From NCBI GenBank assembly GCA_937136395.1, contig CAKZOI010000071.1, positions 96,239 to 160,238 on the forward strand: a stretch of 64,000 nt of DNA, in the 5' to 3' direction. The notes below the pieces were generated by a model. The model was given only the letters and a program-made list of their open reading frames with translations. It ran no database searches and had not been told where the DNA came from. Shown here one piece after another: positions 20,698 to 31,347 of this stretch (its first letter is position 1; each line of letters starts with the position of its first letter). The stretch comes from an uncultured Opitutia bacterium. Lineage in GTDB: Bacteria; Verrucomicrobiota; Verrucomicrobiia; Opitutales; Coraliomargaritaceae. Position numbers and translations under genes: made by a program.

Positions 20698-23600
20698 TTA
20701 ACCCTCTCTCACTCTCGCTGTTTCGCGAGTGAAAAATCCGCACCAAGTGTCCCAAGATTGGATGAGGGCGAGTTTTATGTCGCGCGCGATGAGGATGGTC
20801 ATCGGTAAAAGGACCAAGGTAATGCCCGTGGCAAACATGACTCCGAAGCCTACGGATACAGCCATTGGTTTTAGGAATTGCGCTTGGACGGATGTCTCGG
20901 TGAGTAGAGGAATCAGGCCGACGAATGTGGTCAGCGTGGTGAGAAGGATCGCGCGAAAGCGTTGACCACCAGCATCAATGATGACGTCCGCGAGTTTACG
21001 ATCCGGGTGTGCGTTCTTTAATTCGTCGACGCGATAGATAAACACGAGCGAATCATTCACGACGATACCACTCAGCGCGAGAATGCCAAAGATGGATAAA
21101 ATGCTGACCGATATGCCCATCAAATAGTGGCCCATGAGTGCGCCAATGATTCCGAAAGGAATGACGGACATGATAAAGAGTGGCTTGATGTAAGATTTGA
21201 GGGGGATCGCGATCAGTATGTAGATCATTAGGATCGAAAGTTGGAATCCTGAGATCAGCGACTTCATCGATTTTGCGCGCTGTTCCGCCTCACCAATCAA
21301 ACTGATATCCACGTCGGGGAATTCTGCACGAAAGGTTGGGAAGTATGTTTCCTGAAGTAGGGCGAGCACTTCGTCTCCCGTGGTGACCGACTTGTCGACT
21401 TCCGCTTGCACAGAGACGATTCGAGTATTATCGGCACGTTGAATGGAAGCGAGTGAGGCACCATAGCTTGTGTCGGCAACAATAGAGAAGGGGATTGCGG
21501 TGCCATCGTCGGCGCGGACGCGCATTTCGCGAAGCGTGTCCAATTGTGTGCGATCCTCGTATGGGTAGCGCACCATTACACGAACCTCGTCGCGCCCTCT
21601 TTGGATACGTTGAGCTTCATCGCCGAAAAAGGCACTGCGGACGTTGTTTGCGAGTTGTCGCTTATCAAAGCCTGCGGCTTGTCCGCTTGGTGTGAGCTCC
21701 ATTTTGATTTCGGGCCTGCCTGAATCGAAAGTGTCTTGTATGTCGTAGACGCCAGTGTAAGTGGCGATTTGTTCTTTCATCGCTTCCGCCCCAGCTTTCA
21801 GTTCATCCAGTGACTGGCTCATCAGTTGTATTTGTAGGCCTTGACCCGGAGGGCCTGCGCGACCTGAAAAGTTGAGCGACTTAGCGCCTGCAATAGGCTG
21901 AACTTTTTTACGCCATGCACCGACGACATCGCCAGTAGTGATCACGCGAGATTCGGAGCTGGTTAGCTCGGCGGCAATGGAGACCTCAGTGTTACTCGAT
22001 GCATTAATGGAGATGTGGCGTAAGATTTTTTCACCAGAGCGATTCTCGAGTTCGCGCACGGTGTCTTCCAGTGCGTTGCTGATCATTTCTGCATTTTCGT
22101 GCAGGTAATCGACTGGTAAGCCCTGTTCTAGTTCGAGATTCGCAGAAATACTATCGCGAAAGATATTAGGGAAGAATACGAAGCGAAGTTGGCCTGATGG
22201 GAGGAGGCCGGAGATGAGTATGAGCACGGCCACGAACGCACCTAAAGTGACGTAGCGATAAGGGATCAAGAAACGCAGTGCGGGTTGATACACTTTCGCG
22301 ACGAAAGTTTGGAGCCCTCTGGCGATTTTTGATTGGAAGCGAACCCAGGTGCGTGAGATTGGATTTTTGGGTGCTTGAGTCGTTCGAATATGATTCAGGT
22401 GAGAGGGGAGAATCAGCTTTGATTCGATGAGTGAAAAGATGAGGCAAAGAATCACACCCGTTGCGATTTGTCCGAACACATTGCCCATCCGTCCAGTTAC
22501 TTGAGTCAATGGGTAGAATGCCGCGATGGTAGTGATGACACCAAAGGTCGCAGGGGTGACGACTCGCGAGACGCCTTTGACAGTAGATTTGAGGTAATGG
22601 TTCGGCTTGTCGCTTTTCTCGTCTTCTTCCTTGGCGGTGTAGATCGATTCTCCAATCACAATCGCATCGTCCACAATGATACCTAAGACGATAATGAAGG
22701 CGAAGGCGGTAAGCTGATTGAGTGAGACGTCGATAAAGCCGACAGGGAAAAGCGCCAAGGCACCCGCAATTGAGATAGGGATGCCGAGTGCGACCCAAAC
22801 TGCTAGTTTGAAATTAAGGAAGAGCGCTAGGGTAATGAGCACCAGTATCACACCTGTCATACCATTGCCGATCAGTAGGTCGAGGCGTGAGCGGATTGGC
22901 TCCGATCCATCATTCCAGCTAGTGATGGTGACGCCCTCAGGCAGCTTATTCTTGTCTGCGTAGCTAGCGACAAACGCGGAGGCAACTTTGGCTGTTTTAA
23001 TGATATCGCCATTTCCTTCCATGGTGACTTGAAGGCTGGCTGATCGCTCACCGTCAAATCTACTGAGGATACGTTGGTCTACAAACCCGTCGCGTATTTC
23101 AGCGACATCAGAGAGATAGATGCGTGTGCCGTCGGCTGAGGTCCGCAAGGGGATTTTAGCGAAGTCCTCGGCTACGTAGGCTTGGCTTTGAGAGCGTATT
23201 GAGATGTCGCCACTATTGCTGCGCACGACGCCACCGGATAGGTCGATGGAGTTGTTGGAGATCGCTCGGCTGACTTCGTTGAAAGTCAGATTGTAGAGTC
23301 TAAGTTTCGCTTCGGAGACTTCGATGGATATTTCATAATCACGTGTGCCTGTCGTGGACACTAGATTGATTTCATCGAGTTTGAGCAGTTCGTCGCGTAG
23401 GTCACGTGCGAGCTCTTTCAGCACAGTTTCGGGGACATCCCCGTGTATGTTGATTCTTAATACATTATGTGAACGCTTTCGTTCGGTGATGACATAGTTC
23501 TCCGCTTGCTCAGGGAAACTACTGATCGCATCGACCTGTATCTTGACGTCTTCGAGCAGTTTGTTGATCGGGTAGTCTTCAATCGCCTCAATTGTGACGT

Positions 23601-23886
23601 TGGCTCTGTTATCTGTAGAGGTGCTTTCAATACGGTAGATGCCTTCGATGCCCTGTAGCGCTTCTTCTATTTTAATCGATACCCCACGCTCAACATCCTC
23701 GGGTGTGCCGCCGCGAAAGGGGACTGAGACACGCACACTTTGCGCATCGAAAGAGGGGAATGCTTCTTTGCGGACATTGATCGCGGTGGTGACACCCATG
23801 CCCAGGATGATCAGCATGAGGATGTTCGCAACGACTGAGTTCTCGCAGAACCATGCGATGATGGGGTGTTTTTTGATCGGGTTCAT
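20698..23886 (-). CDS. RND efflux pump, inner-membrane permease
   Basis: This is a 1062-residue proton-driven pump of the AcrB/HAE1-like RND superfamily. It shows the usual layout of one N-terminal membrane helix, a large periplasmic loop, a bundle of helices, a second loop and a second bundle. The proton-relay aspartates are visible in GIIVDDAIVIGESIY (about residue 405). The gene is the last of an outer-membrane factor, adaptor and pump operon and starts 2 bases after the adaptor. Substrate cannot be told from sequence; drugs, bile-like detergents or lipophilic compounds are typical for this branch. Confidence 0.93.
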   Translation of the reverse strand: MNPIKKHPIIAWFCENSVVANILMLIILGMGVTTAINVRKEAFPSFDAQSVRVSVPFRGGTPEDVERGVSIKIEEALQGIEGIYRIESTSTDNRANVTIEAIEDYPINKLLEDVKIQVDAISSFPEQAENYVITERKRSHNVLRINIHGDVPETVLKELARDLRDELLKLDEINLVSTTGTRDYEISIEVSEAKLRLYNLTFNEVSRAISNNSIDLSGGVVRSNSGDISIRSQSQAYVAEDFAKIPLRTSADGTRIYLSDVAEIRDGFVDQRILSRFDGERSASLQVTMEGNGDIIKTAKVASAFVASYADKNKLPEGVTITSWNDGSEPIRSRLDLLIGNGMTGVILVLITLALFLNFKLAVWVALGIPISIAGALALFPVGFIDVSLNQLTAFAFIIVLGIIVDDAIVIGESIYTAKEEDEKSDKPNHYLKSTVKGVSRVVTPATFGVITTIAAFYPLTQVTGRMGNVFGQIATGVILCLIFSLIESKLILPSHLNHIRTTQAPKNPISRTWVRFQSKIARGLQTFVAKVYQPALRFLIPYRYVTLGAFVAVLILISGLLPSGQLRFVFFPNIFRDSISANLELEQGLPVDYLHENAEMISNALEDTVRELENRSGEKILRHISINASSNTEVSIAAELTSSESRVITTGDVVGAWRKKVQPIAGAKSLNFSGRAGPPGQGLQIQLMSQSLDELKAGAEAMKEQIATYTGVYDIQDTFDSGRPEIKMELTPSGQAAGFDKRQLANNVRSAFFGDEAQRIQRGRDEVRVMVRYPYEDRTQLDTLREMRVRADDGTAIPFSIVADTSYGASLASIQRADNTRIVSVQAEVDKSVTTGDEVLALLQETYFPTFRAEFPDVDISLIGEAEQRAKSMKSLISGFQLSILMIYILIAIPLKSYIKPLFIMSVIPFGIIGALMGHYLMGISVSILSIFGILALSGIVVNDSLVFIYRVDELKNAHPDRKLADVIIDAGGQRFRAILLTTLTTFVGLIPLLTETSVQAQFLKPMAVSVGFGVMFATGITLVLLPMTILIARDIKLALIQSWDTWCGFFTRETARVREG

Positions 23887-23888
23887 TG

Positions 23889-25046
23889 CTATTGCCCAGA
23901 GATTGGCTTAACCGGCTGTCCTTCGACGAAGGATGCCAATGGGCGCGTGGCTACTTTAAAACTGCGTTCGTTCATTTCATTAAAACGAATGACGAATGAT
24001 TGCTCTTCAGCGACCACTCGTGTGACTGCTGTTTTGCTCAATGTGTTATCATCACGCACCACCCAAACGAATTGGTCTTCGACGAGTGCGGTTTGCGGGA
24101 TCAGGTGTGCGCCTCGGATCGGTTTTCCAGCGATGCGTGCATCGACGAATGCGCCCACGGGTAAGAAGGCTTGCTCGTTTTTGAAGGGCTCCTCGATTTC
24201 ACCGATCACGTAGATGACTTGATTTTGCTGGTCGACGCTAGGTTCAGTGCGAGTGATCTTAGCGACCCATTCTGTATTGGGTTGAGTGGGTGAGCTTAAG
24301 ATCGCGGATAGCTCTGTTTCGCTGTGCGATTGTGGTAGATCGATACGTTGTAACTGCTGCGGTGTGAGAGGTAGGCGCACTTCGGCGCGTTCTTTGGAGA
24401 TCAATGAACCGAGTGAGGTGCCTGTGTTGACGTAGTTGCCGGGGCTGGTGTCACGGCTTTGCACAATGGCATCAAAGGGTGCGCGGATCTGAGTGTTTTT
24501 TAAATCGATTTGGGCTTTGTCGAGGCTGGCTTGGGCAGAGTCGACCGCCGCTTGTGCGGCTCCAAGTTGTGGTTTGCGCAGTGTCAGATCAGTAGCATCT
24601 TCAATCTTTCGGCCAGATTCAATCCAATCTTGTGCGGCTAGCTCTGAGCGAATAATTTCTTCGATGAGTGCTTGTTGGGTCGTTGCCAGATTGGCTTCAG
24701 CTTGTGCGACGGCTGCTCGGTAATTTGCAGGGTCGATTTCGACGAGTCGGTCTCCTTTGTTGACCGAATTTCCAGCATTGAAACTTGGATCGATGATTAA
24801 AACTTCGCCATTCACTTGAGATGAGATGTTCGCGTCGTAGTAGCTTCTGACATTGCCGTAGCTCCACAGTGTTGGTGTGAAGTTCGAAGGTGTTGTCTCG
24901 ACGTAGCGCACACTTGGAATCACCGGAGGCGGTGTGCGTGTCTGCCGTTCAGGCTTACTCGCGATCATCATTTTAACGATCAGAAACGCGACCAGAACGA
25001 TGACTGGTAGCAGGAGGACATTGAGGATTCGTTGAACGTTGCTCAT
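23889..25046 (-). CDS. RND efflux periplasmic adaptor (membrane fusion protein)
   Basis: This is a 385-residue adaptor that links pump and outer-membrane channel. It has an N-terminal anchor helix (about 9-30), then a lipoyl/barrel-sandwich segment (ANISSQVNGEVLIIDPSF) split by a coiled-coil hairpin (about 115-185) rich in Ala, Gln and Glu. The second lipoyl half (IRAPFDAIVQSRD) and a beta-barrel domain follow. It is in an operon with the outer-membrane factor (12 bases upstream) and the pump. Confidence 0.93.
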   Translation of the reverse strand: MSNVQRILNVLLLPVIVLVAFLIVKMMIASKPERQTRTPPPVIPSVRYVETTPSNFTPTLWSYGNVRSYYDANISSQVNGEVLIIDPSFNAGNSVNKGDRLVEIDPANYRAAVAQAEANLATTQQALIEEIIRSELAAQDWIESGRKIEDATDLTLRKPQLGAAQAAVDSAQASLDKAQIDLKNTQIRAPFDAIVQSRDTSPGNYVNTGTSLGSLISKERAEVRLPLTPQQLQRIDLPQSHSETELSAILSSPTQPNTEWVAKITRTEPSVDQQNQVIYVIGEIEEPFKNEQAFLPVGAFVDARIAGKPIRGAHLIPQTALVEDQFVWVVRDDNTLSKTAVTRVVAEEQSFVIRFNEMNERSFKVATRPLASFVEGQPVKPISGQ

Positions 25047-25058
25047 TTTAAAGTGTGT

Positions 25059-26420
25059 TTAAACGTCGGTTCCAAGCGCGAGCGCCAGGCTGACTCGATT
25101 AGCGAGGCGCGCATTTCGCAGATGGATCGTTTGTGTTTCGATGGAGAAAACGCGGCGTTGTGCTGCGAGTAGGTCGAGGAGTTCGATCAGACCAGATTCA
25201 TAATCACGCTGGCTCTTCTTCATGGCACGACGAGCGGCTTCGAGGGCTTTGAGGCGAGCGTTTTCTTCTCTAAATAGGTAGCTTTCAGAATTGAGCGCAT
25301 CTTCGACTTCGTTGAAAGCATTGAGCACGGTGCTGCGGTAGTTCTGATAGGCTTGCTCGGCACGTTGCTCGGCTGCGCCCACTTCGGCGCGGCGTTGCCC
25401 TCCTTCAAAAATGGGGGCTGCGACTTGGCCTGCGAGGGACCACACATCGAAAGCGCTACGCCCAAGGTCGGAGAGCGTGTCGGAACTGCGTCCACCCCTT
25501 GCGGTGAGTGTGAAAGAGGGAAAAAGGTCGGCGTAAGCCGCACGGGCGAACGCATCGTTGGCGCGAATGTTTTGGTAAGCGGCAATGATATCTGGGCGAC
25601 TGAGTAGCAATTGTGAAGGGAGGCCGCTGGGCACGGTCTTATTGAGTGTAGGCCATGTGCGAGCTGCCTGAAGTGCTGCATCGGGATAGTCTCCAAGGAG
25701 AACCTGTAATTCACGAGCGGCTTGATCGCGAGCATCTTGGCTGGCGATGTAGTCAGCGCGTGAACTGGCTGCATCGGTTTTTGCAAACTCGAGCTCTGTG
25801 ATCGTTGCGGTGCCACTTTCGTAGCGACGTTCGACTAGGCGTAAGGTCTTGTCGAAACTTTCGCGTTCCTCTGCAGCTAAGTCGAGGAGTTGGCTTCGCG
25901 CGACGAGGTTGAACCAGCTCTGCATGGTCTGCGCGGCAAGTGACTGACTGCTGGCTTCGTAAGTGGCTTCAGATCTGGCAAGGTTTGCAGATGCGGCCTT
26001 AGTGCGATTGCGAAGCTCGCCCCAGACATCGACTTCCCAGCGTGCATCAAGGCTAGCTGAAAAGGTGTTGCTACTGGTGCCAGCATTGGAGCCCGACCGA
26101 TTCGCTGTGCCATTGGCGGAGAGCGATGGGAAGAGGTCGCCGCGGGTCTTTTCTAAGTTAAAGCCCGCTTCTTGGAGTTGTGCTGCTGAAGCGAGTAGGT
26201 CGGGATTATTTGCGAGTGCGTGTTCGACTACGGTGTTGAGGTGCTCGTCATCGAACAGGTCGAGTAAGGAATCGACCATTTCTAATTGCGGAAAGTCATC
26301 TGCCGTGTAATTGGGGGCAGAGTCGACCGCTTCACTGGCTTTCTCTGCTCGCTTCTCAGGCACGCTGACGCAGGCAGTCATTGTTAGGCTAAGAAAAAGT
26401 ATACTGGTGGTGAATCGCAT
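25059..26420 (-). CDS. RND efflux outer-membrane factor (TolC/OprM-like lipoprotein)
   Basis: This is a 453-residue outer-membrane channel of the NodT/CusC type. The N-terminus has a lipoprotein signal with lipobox LTMTAC, so Cys17 would be lipidated. Two homologous OEP repeats of long helices and short strands follow, including the typical LPSQLLLSRPDIIAAYQ segment near residue 265. It is the first gene of the efflux operon. The 122 bases upstream carry a palindrome that may be an operator. Confidence 0.93.
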   Translation of the reverse strand: MRFTTSILFLSLTMTACVSVPEKRAEKASEAVDSAPNYTADDFPQLEMVDSLLDLFDDEHLNTVVEHALANNPDLLASAAQLQEAGFNLEKTRGDLFPSLSANGTANRSGSNAGTSSNTFSASLDARWEVDVWGELRNRTKAASANLARSEATYEASSQSLAAQTMQSWFNLVARSQLLDLAAEERESFDKTLRLVERRYESGTATITELEFAKTDAASSRADYIASQDARDQAARELQVLLGDYPDAALQAARTWPTLNKTVPSGLPSQLLLSRPDIIAAYQNIRANDAFARAAYADLFPSFTLTARGGRSSDTLSDLGRSAFDVWSLAGQVAAPIFEGGQRRAEVGAAEQRAEQAYQNYRSTVLNAFNEVEDALNSESYLFREENARLKALEAARRAMKKSQRDYESGLIELLDLLAAQRRVFSIETQTIHLRNARLANRVSLALALGTDV

Positions 26421-26499
26421 CTGCCGGAAAGGTGTCTCGAGTATGGATCGAAGTAAACCGCTGAACGTTACAGATGGATACGTCTTTTTTTGAAAAATT

Positions 26500-26509
26500 C
26501 AAACGTTTG
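26500..26509. promoter_or_regulatory. Possible operator upstream of the efflux operon
   Basis: A perfect 10-base palindrome CAAACGTTTG lies in an AT-rich stretch 80 bases upstream of the outer-membrane factor start. Efflux operons are often repressed through palindromes of this kind. No TetR-type repressor gene is nearby, so the assignment is weak. Confidence 0.3.
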
Positions 26510-26542
26510 TTTAAATTTAAGCGAAACGGATTCTTTGACTAG

Positions 26543-27304
26543 CTAAAACCATTGTATTGGATCGAGCTGATAATATTCCTTGAGCGCAGCATAGAGATCG
26601 GCGCGCTTTTTGAGCATTTGCTTGGGTTTTTCAAAAAAGGCCTCGGTGGCGACGGCGAAATATTCGGCTGGGTTGGTGGCGCCGTAGTGGTCGAGGACGG
26701 TTTTGCGGCGGCGTTCGGCATTGTCGACTAGTGTTTCGTAGCCATCGTGCATTACTTGGCCCCAGGTGTGGTAGGCTTCTTCAGTTCGTAGGCGAGGCAC
26801 GCCGTCGGTGTCGCCCAATTCCGAGTCGAGTTGGTGGGCAAATTCGTGTAGAGTCACGTTGTGACCGTCAAAAATGTTACGCGCACCATGTTCAACGGAG
26901 TCCCATGCGAGGATGACGGTGCCGTTGCTCCATGACTCGCCGAGCCGGTGCACACGGCGCTTGCCGCTGACACTATCGACTTGTGAACTAAAAGTGCTTG
27001 GGTAAAGGAGCACGGTATTGAGGTTTGGATACGGTCTACCTTCACGATTGATTACGAGGATACAGGCTTGGCCGGCTACGGTCAGAATCATCTCGTCGTC
27101 CAGTTCGAGTCCGCCACAGCCTTCAAAGAAAGTGGTCGCGACAAACTGACCGATCTTTTCGTGAATGCGTTCTTTTAGCTCGTATGGAAAACGTGCATAC
27201 AAGGGCAGATTGTTTTCAAGGTATGTGATCCACTCGTCTTTGAATTCGATTTGAATTGTCGGTGTCTTTAGGAAGTAGGCTTTGAGTTGTTCCCAGATGT
27301 TCAT
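26543..27304 (-). CDS. M90-family zinc peptidase (MtfA-like)
   Basis: This is a 253-residue zinc metallopeptidase resembling MtfA (DgsA anti-repressor), which in enterobacteria binds the Mlc repressor and has aminopeptidase activity. The zinc-binding HEFAH motif is seen in NVTLHEFAHQLD (about residue 150). A second conserved segment, YFAVATEAFFEKP, lies near 215. Its start overlaps the stop of the upstream DUF455/ATP-grasp gene by four bases, so the two are translationally coupled. Function in this organism is unknown. Confidence 0.9.
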   Translation of the reverse strand: MNIWEQLKAYFLKTPTIQIEFKDEWITYLENNLPLYARFPYELKERIHEKIGQFVATTFFEGCGGLELDDEMILTVAGQACILVINREGRPYPNLNTVLLYPSTFSSQVDSVSGKRRVHRLGESWSNGTVILAWDSVEHGARNIFDGHNVTLHEFAHQLDSELGDTDGVPRLRTEEAYHTWGQVMHDGYETLVDNAERRRKTVLDHYGATNPAEYFAVATEAFFEKPKQMLKKRADLYAALKEYYQLDPIQWF

Positions 27305-29397
27305 GTCGATTTCGTTGGAAGTTGATCAATGTGTTCACGCACGTGGTAGACAGCCAAGAACTGTTGCGCTTGATTTGGATCCGTTAGCGAAAAGGAGCCT
27401 TTGATGATGCGTGGCTTGGTTTCTTGGGTGAGGCTTACGGGGTGTTGGGCATCTAAGCAGTTGCTGTAATCGGCGAAGGTTCGATGTTTGCTTTTCTTGA
27501 GTCGTGAGCGAGTGATTATTTCGAATAAGCCTGTAGAACTCGGAGCATTGTGTGCGCTGATTTCATGTGCGATACGCCCCATCGTTGTGCGTGGGTTGAT
27601 TTCGACGATAGGCTTTAATTTGAGCTGCCCGTTAGCGGTGCGGTAGACGAAGGCATCGATGCCGAGTGAGCCTTCGAAGTTGATGGCGCCGAGTCGCGAT
27701 TCAAGGCTTGATAGGAGCTCGTTTTCGTAGTGGTGGTAGATGCGTGGGCGACCGTCGACACGCTCCATAAGAAAACGCACGAGCTGAGGGGGGAGGCCTT
27801 TACAAAAGCCATTGGTGAGGATGCCTTGAAACTGCCCGCGTGCGTTATTGATCATGCGAGTCAAGGCGACCACTTTGGTGCTTCCATTGCGTCGTTCAAA
27901 TTGCACGGAGCAATCGAAAACGCGATCGAGCCATGGTTCGATGAGGAGGGCTCCTTGGGTGGCTAGGGTGGATTTGATCCAGTCGAGGCACGCTCCTTCA
28001 ATTGTATCTGTTTGGTGGATACAACGGTTGCCATTCGCAGCGGTTCCATAGGGTGCTTTGCAGACGATGTCGGGATGGCCGAGTTCTTTGAAATGTGCGC
28101 GGAGCGTATGGATGTCCTCTAGAGTGTTCGCGGCTTTTCCGTAAATTTCGATGGGCGCGAGCCAGTCAGCTGAGTGGTGGTTGTGTTGGGCCCATTCTGC
28201 GCAGTGTATCTTTGAGAACAGTTGCCGTCGCTCTGTGTTCCAAAGATCACTGAGCTGGATCGGCTTAGTCACGGTGGTTAATGTGTCTTTGAAAAAGGTG
28301 AGACTGTCGGGGCTCCATGCCCACGGGCGGATGTCGGCGACTTTGCGTTGAATCTTTGGTGCGGCGCCGTTACTACTTAGGCAAATTTCAGGTAAGTGAA
28401 AACCGTAGCTTTGTAGTTTGAGTTGGAAGTCTGGAGAGGGAGAACTTTCGAGGACAAGTAGGTCGTCTTGGCGAGATTGGTAGGCGGGCAAATAGGCGAG
28501 GTCAGATTGGAGACGCGAAGGGGGCGTTTGGGGTGCACAGGAATCGCTTGCCGCAGAGTGCTCGGCATCTGGATTGAACCAATAGACGGATGGAGTGCGC
28601 CCGCGGGATTGTTGAAAGATTTTGAGATCATTGATGAACTCAATGTCGAGCCCCGCCGCTTCGCGGCCTTCTGCGTTGAATGGCTTACCTTTTGCTCGGG
28701 CAGGTGAGAGGGGGAAGACTAGGCGCTCGCGGTAGGCCTCCCAGTCGGTTTTGCCGTGGGCTTTCCATTGGCTAAACCATTTAAGCCCGAAGCCAACATG
28801 GTCGATTTCGTCTCGGTAGATTTTGTCGAGAATGTTAGCGGTGGCATTGTCGCCTACCTGATTGAAGACTTTAGCGTATTCGCGAGAGTAGTCGAGATTG
28901 GCTTGCTCAAATGTCAGTGAGAGTCGGGTGACGTAGTCGAGGGGATCTTCCATGGAGGAAACACTCTTCCAAAAATAATCACTGAGTGGAAGCTCGCCGA
29001 ATTCGACACCGCACTGCTGCATGCGGTGCATATACATGCGGGTATGGATTTGCTCTTCCTTAAGGGTTTCCAGAACGCCTCGCCGAAAACTCGCTGGCGC
29101 GTCGGGGAACTTGAGCAGCGCGAGTGCCATCAGCTCAGTAGCCAGTAGTTCATGATTGCCAAAGAAATGGAGTAGTCGTCCGCGTTCTCTCTCATCGACC
29201 AATTTTGCGATACTAGGGTGATCGGCTCGCACGCCATCTTCACGAAGGGCAAGTTGCTTTGGGCGGGCTAGAGTGCGTGGGGTGGTGATCGCAGTGCCTG
29301 GCCTCGTGTCGATAATCTCCTCGCGCGGAAAGCTTAGCTTTTCCTCAATGGTAGTCCCGAATAGAACCTGTTTGGCAAAATCCTGGAGCTGGATCAT
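27301..29397 (-). CDS. DUF455 ferritin-like domain fused to an ATP-grasp domain
   Basis: This is a 698-residue protein. I start it at 29397 (MIQLQDFAKQ); the frame also opens at 29418, but the extra seven residues come from an inverted repeat. Residues about 1-265 match DUF455, a ferritin-like helical family, with metal-ligand-type acidic and histidine residues in KEEQIHTRMYMHRMQ and YRDEIDHVGFG. Residues about 400-690 look like an ATP-grasp ligase, with a glycine loop in KAPYGTAANG and a magnesium site in IVEINPRTTMGR. The fusion suggests a diiron or amine-modifying step tied to an ATP-dependent ligation. The substrate is unknown. It overlaps the M90 peptidase gene by four bases. Confidence 0.8.
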   Translation of the reverse strand: MIQLQDFAKQVLFGTTIEEKLSFPREEIIDTRPGTAITTPRTLARPKQLALREDGVRADHPSIAKLVDERERGRLLHFFGNHELLATELMALALLKFPDAPASFRRGVLETLKEEQIHTRMYMHRMQQCGVEFGELPLSDYFWKSVSSMEDPLDYVTRLSLTFEQANLDYSREYAKVFNQVGDNATANILDKIYRDEIDHVGFGLKWFSQWKAHGKTDWEAYRERLVFPLSPARAKGKPFNAEGREAAGLDIEFINDLKIFQQSRGRTPSVYWFNPDAEHSAASDSCAPQTPPSRLQSDLAYLPAYQSRQDDLLVLESSPSPDFQLKLQSYGFHLPEICLSSNGAAPKIQRKVADIRPWAWSPDSLTFFKDTLTTVTKPIQLSDLWNTERRQLFSKIHCAEWAQHNHHSADWLAPIEIYGKAANTLEDIHTLRAHFKELGHPDIVCKAPYGTAANGNRCIHQTDTIEGACLDWIKSTLATQGALLIEPWLDRVFDCSVQFERRNGSTKVVALTRMINNARGQFQGILTNGFCKGLPPQLVRFLMERVDGRPRIYHHYENELLSSLESRLGAINFEGSLGIDAFVYRTANGQLKLKPIVEINPRTTMGRIAHEISAHNAPSSTGLFEIITRSRLKKSKHRTFADYSNCLDAQHPVSLTQETKPRIIKGSFSLTDPNQAQQFLAVYHVREHIDQLPTKST

Positions 29398-29527
29398 TGG
29401 GAACGTGGAACGTCCCATTTTGAACGTTCAATGGTGAATAGTTGTGTGCTGAATAGGCGCGTCATTTCGTAATCCACGTCAGCGTAGCATTCAAAATTCG
29501 ATGTTGGACGTTCGATGTTCCCAACGT
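29396..29527. repeat. Inverted repeat around the DUF455 gene start
   Basis: The left arm (29396-29440, starting TTGGGAACGTGGAACGTCC) and the right arm (29488-29527, reading TTGGGAACATCGAACGTCC on the other strand) can pair as a long imperfect hairpin. The left arm covers the bases just before the chosen start codon of the DUF455/ATP-grasp gene. Short words such as GACGTTCGATGTTC recur inside it. Confidence 0.6.
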
Positions 29528-29542
29528 TTCCTATTGTTCTCA

Positions 29543-29965
29543 TTATAGCACAGCGGTGACATCTTGAGCCCAAGCATCTTCTATTTTTTGCAGCAGATCC
29601 TGAGGGGGGCGCATGCCCTTACCGTTGATATCCATAAAGCCGTGAGTGGTTTCGCCTGTGCAGAGCACAGTCTCGCCGCGCTTGACCTCATATTCAAAAC
29701 GCATTCTGGCGCGAGGCTTCTTTCGCATATATAAATGCACTTCGAGTCGGTCATCGAAGCGGGCCGGGCTTTTATAGGCTGCCGATGCGGTTAGCACTGG
29801 AAGCAAGAGCCCTCGTTTTTCGATCTCCGTGTAGGGAATGCCGATTTGATCCAGCATTAGAATACGAGCCGTTTCGAACCAAATTAAGTAATTACTGTGA
29901 TAAACTACATCCATGCGGTCGGTCTCGGCGTAGCGAACACGGATTTTGGAAATCGTATGTATCAT
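29543..29965 (-). CDS. Acyl-CoA thioesterase, YbgC/FadM type (4HBT hotdog fold)
   Basis: This is a 140-residue hotdog-fold thioesterase. The signature YAETDRMDVVYHSNYLIWFE lies at about 12-31. It has a Glu-Thr-Asp in place of the more common Asp in the active-site strand, which is frequent in this family, followed by the HSNY loop and long helix. Enzymes of this type hydrolyse acyl-CoA or acyl-ACP in the cytoplasm. It is divergent from gap, with 223 bases between them. Confidence 0.9.
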   Translation of the reverse strand: MIHTISKIRVRYAETDRMDVVYHSNYLIWFETARILMLDQIGIPYTEIEKRGLLLPVLTASAAYKSPARFDDRLEVHLYMRKKPRARMRFEYEVKRGETVLCTGETTHGFMDINGKGMRPPQDLLQKIEDAWAQDVTAVL

Positions 29966-30176
29966 GTGGGCACTATCGAGCGCTTACTGATAAAGGTCGA
30001 ACTCCGAATTATCAACTTTAGCTAAACTTATACCTTGACGGATTGGGATAAGTTTATCTTTTTAGGTTCGTTTTTGCATAAGTTCGCTTCGTGAAAAAAC
30101 ACTTATAACACTTGCCAAGTCTGCTCTGCTGCCTACAAACGCGAGTTTTATCACTTTCATCTCAAACTGAAAATAA

Positions 30177-31214
<1,038 letters not shown>

Positions 31215-31246
31215 ATCGGACCTCGGTAACCACTGATTGATTTTCT

Positions 31247-31297
31247 GGCCGCCGCGGCAGGTATCCCATCCGGATTCTTGATCGCGGCGGCCTTTTT
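31247..31297 (+). terminator. Terminator after gap
   Basis: A perfect 10-bp stem GGCCGCCGCG/CGCGGCGGCC (31247-31256 with 31283-31292) with a 26-base loop is followed by TTTTT. It lies 33 bases after the gap stop codon and may only partly stop transcription into pgk. Confidence 0.85.
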
Positions 31298-31347
31298 CAT
31301 TATTGGTTGTCTAACTTCTAAATTCTTTTATCTAACTTCTTAAAATT

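Noticed and set aside
22166..22798. A 210-residue minus-strand open frame in a second frame of the RND pump gene
   Set aside because: It overlaps the pump gene fully and shows arginine/cysteine-rich composition typical of an off-frame reading.
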